Assembly (NCBI GenBank): GCA_011330545.1
Contig: DRQI01000154.1
Span: 1-8,101, forward strand
DNA: 8,101 nucleotides
Reading direction: 5' to 3'
Source of the DNA: Flavobacteriia bacterium
GTDB taxonomy: Bacteria; Bacteroidota; Bacteroidia; Flavobacteriales; Flavobacteriaceae
Below the pieces are notes generated by a model that did no database searches, was not told where the DNA came from, and saw only the letters and a list, made by a program, of their open reading frames with translations. This document shows positions 7,516 to 8,101 of the stretch, in pieces (position 1 is the stretch's first letter; the number at the start of each line of letters is the position of its first letter). The translations under genes and the position numbers were made by a program.

Positions 7516-8072
7516 ATAAAACAAAAGACATACTAGCAACCATCCACAAAGCCAAAAATGGTGAAGAAACATCGTATACGCTATTGCTAAATATGTTTTG
7601 GAAGGATATCTATCGTTTTTTATACCGCAAAACGAACAATGAAAACGAGGCTGAAGACCTTACCATCAGAACATTTGCAAAAGCCTTTGACAAGATTCAT
7701 ACTTTTGATGAAAAATATGAATTTAAAACCTGGCTGATTTCCATTTCGAGTAATCTCTATATCGATCAATTGCGAAAACGCAAAACCGAAACCGTTTCTA
7801 TCAATAAAAAAAGTGCTGAGGTAAATAAAATAAAAGACGATGAACCAACACCGGCCGACAAACTTATTATCGAACAAAACTTAGCCGAGCTACTCGCCTA
7901 TATTAAACAGTTAAAACCTCATTATCAAGAGATTATAAACCTTCGCTTTTTTCAGGAAATGAGTTACAAAGAAATGGCAACTACGCTTAATGAGCCGATG
8001 AGTAATATCAAAGTAAAACTTTTAAGGGCTAAAAAATTACTGGCAGAAATTATCAATAAAGCCAATTCTTAA
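7509..8072 (+). CDS. RNA polymerase sigma-70 family (ECF-type) sigma factor
   Basis: A 187-residue sigma factor with only regions 2 and 4, the size of ECF/group 4 members. Region 2 spans about 24-91, including DIYRFLYRKT, the core-binding segment EAEDLTIRTFAKAF (47-60) and TWLISISSNLYIDQLRKRK (74-92). A charged linker (93-118) follows. Region 4 spans about 122-177, with the helix-turn-helix MSYKEMATTLNEPMSNIKVKLLRAKKLL (151-178) for -35/-33 recognition. The start must be TTG at 7509: the frame has a stop at 7497-7499, no ATG in between, and the first internal Met (29) would remove the beginning of region 2. The TTGGTAA overlap with the glycosyltransferase stop suggests coupled translation. 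No anti-sigma gene is in the window, but the downstream side is cut off at 8101. Which promoters it controls is unknown. Confidence 0.9.
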   Translation: MVNKTKDILATIHKAKNGEETSYTLLLNMFWKDIYRFLYRKTNNENEAEDLTIRTFAKAFDKIHTFDEKYEFKTWLISISSNLYIDQLRKRKTETVSINKKSAEVNKIKDDEPTPADKLIIEQNLAELLAYIKQLKPHYQEIINLRFFQEMSYKEMATTLNEPMSNIKVKLLRAKKLLAEIINKANS

Positions 8073-8101
8073 TTTTTTTAGTATTTTCACACGTTTTATT
8101 T

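Noticed and set aside
7620..7877. Minus-strand frame opposite the sigma factor
   Set aside because: It is antisense to sigma region 2 and the linker, and has no recognisable feature.
1..8101. Search for CRISPR arrays, insertion sequences, phage genes, tRNA/rRNA genes, toxin-antitoxin or defence modules
   Set aside because: No repeated spacer structure, transposase, integrase, cloverleaf-like sequence or defence-type motif was seen; nearly all sequence is accounted for by the eight genes and short intergenic regions.

Overview
The window looks like ordinary chromosome of a Bacteroidota bacterium, most likely family Flavobacteriaceae. The base composition is AT-rich. Shine-Dalgarno sequences are mostly absent and leaders are A-rich. 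Upstream regions carry TAnnTTTG-type -7 boxes, and two secreted proteins have signal peptides ending in Ala-Gln. The encoded ValS, MurB, DUF1573 and retropepsin-PDZ proteins are all of Bacteroidota type. Species cannot be decided from the sequence alone.

Layout from left to right. (1) Positions 1-1572, minus strand: the first 524 codons of valS (valyl-tRNA synthetase), cut by the window's left edge. (2) A 137-bp divergent intergenic region with a promoter for each flanking gene. (3) Positions 1710-2162, plus: a secreted DUF1573 protein, ending at a hairpin that can terminate transcription in both directions. (4) Positions 2277-3602, minus: a secreted two-lobed aspartyl protease of retropepsin type with a C-terminal PDZ domain. 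(5) A second divergent region of about 170 bp. (6) Positions 3775-4965 and 4996-6003, plus: a class I/II PLP aminotransferase followed after 30 bp by murB, which starts with TTG. (7) A 170-bp intergenic region with the best promoter of the window. (8) Positions 6174-6377, 6409-7515 and 7509-8072, plus: a small Cys4 single-span membrane protein resembling NqrM (DUF539), a membrane family 2 glycosyltransferase, and a sigma-70/ECF-type sigma factor that overlaps the glycosyltransferase by 7 bp and starts with TTG.

The genes share a loose theme of cell envelope and housekeeping: peptidoglycan precursor synthesis (MurB), a membrane glycosyltransferase, secreted protein processing, translation (ValS) and an alternative sigma factor. 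No mobile element, phage gene, CRISPR array, toxin-antitoxin pair, defence gene, tRNA or rRNA was seen, and no gene-free stretch exceeds 300 bp. I found no convincing evidence of an undescribed multi-gene system. The points most worth a second look are the NqrM-like small protein, the overlapping glycosyltransferase/sigma pair, and the inter-lobe CxxC of the aspartyl protease.
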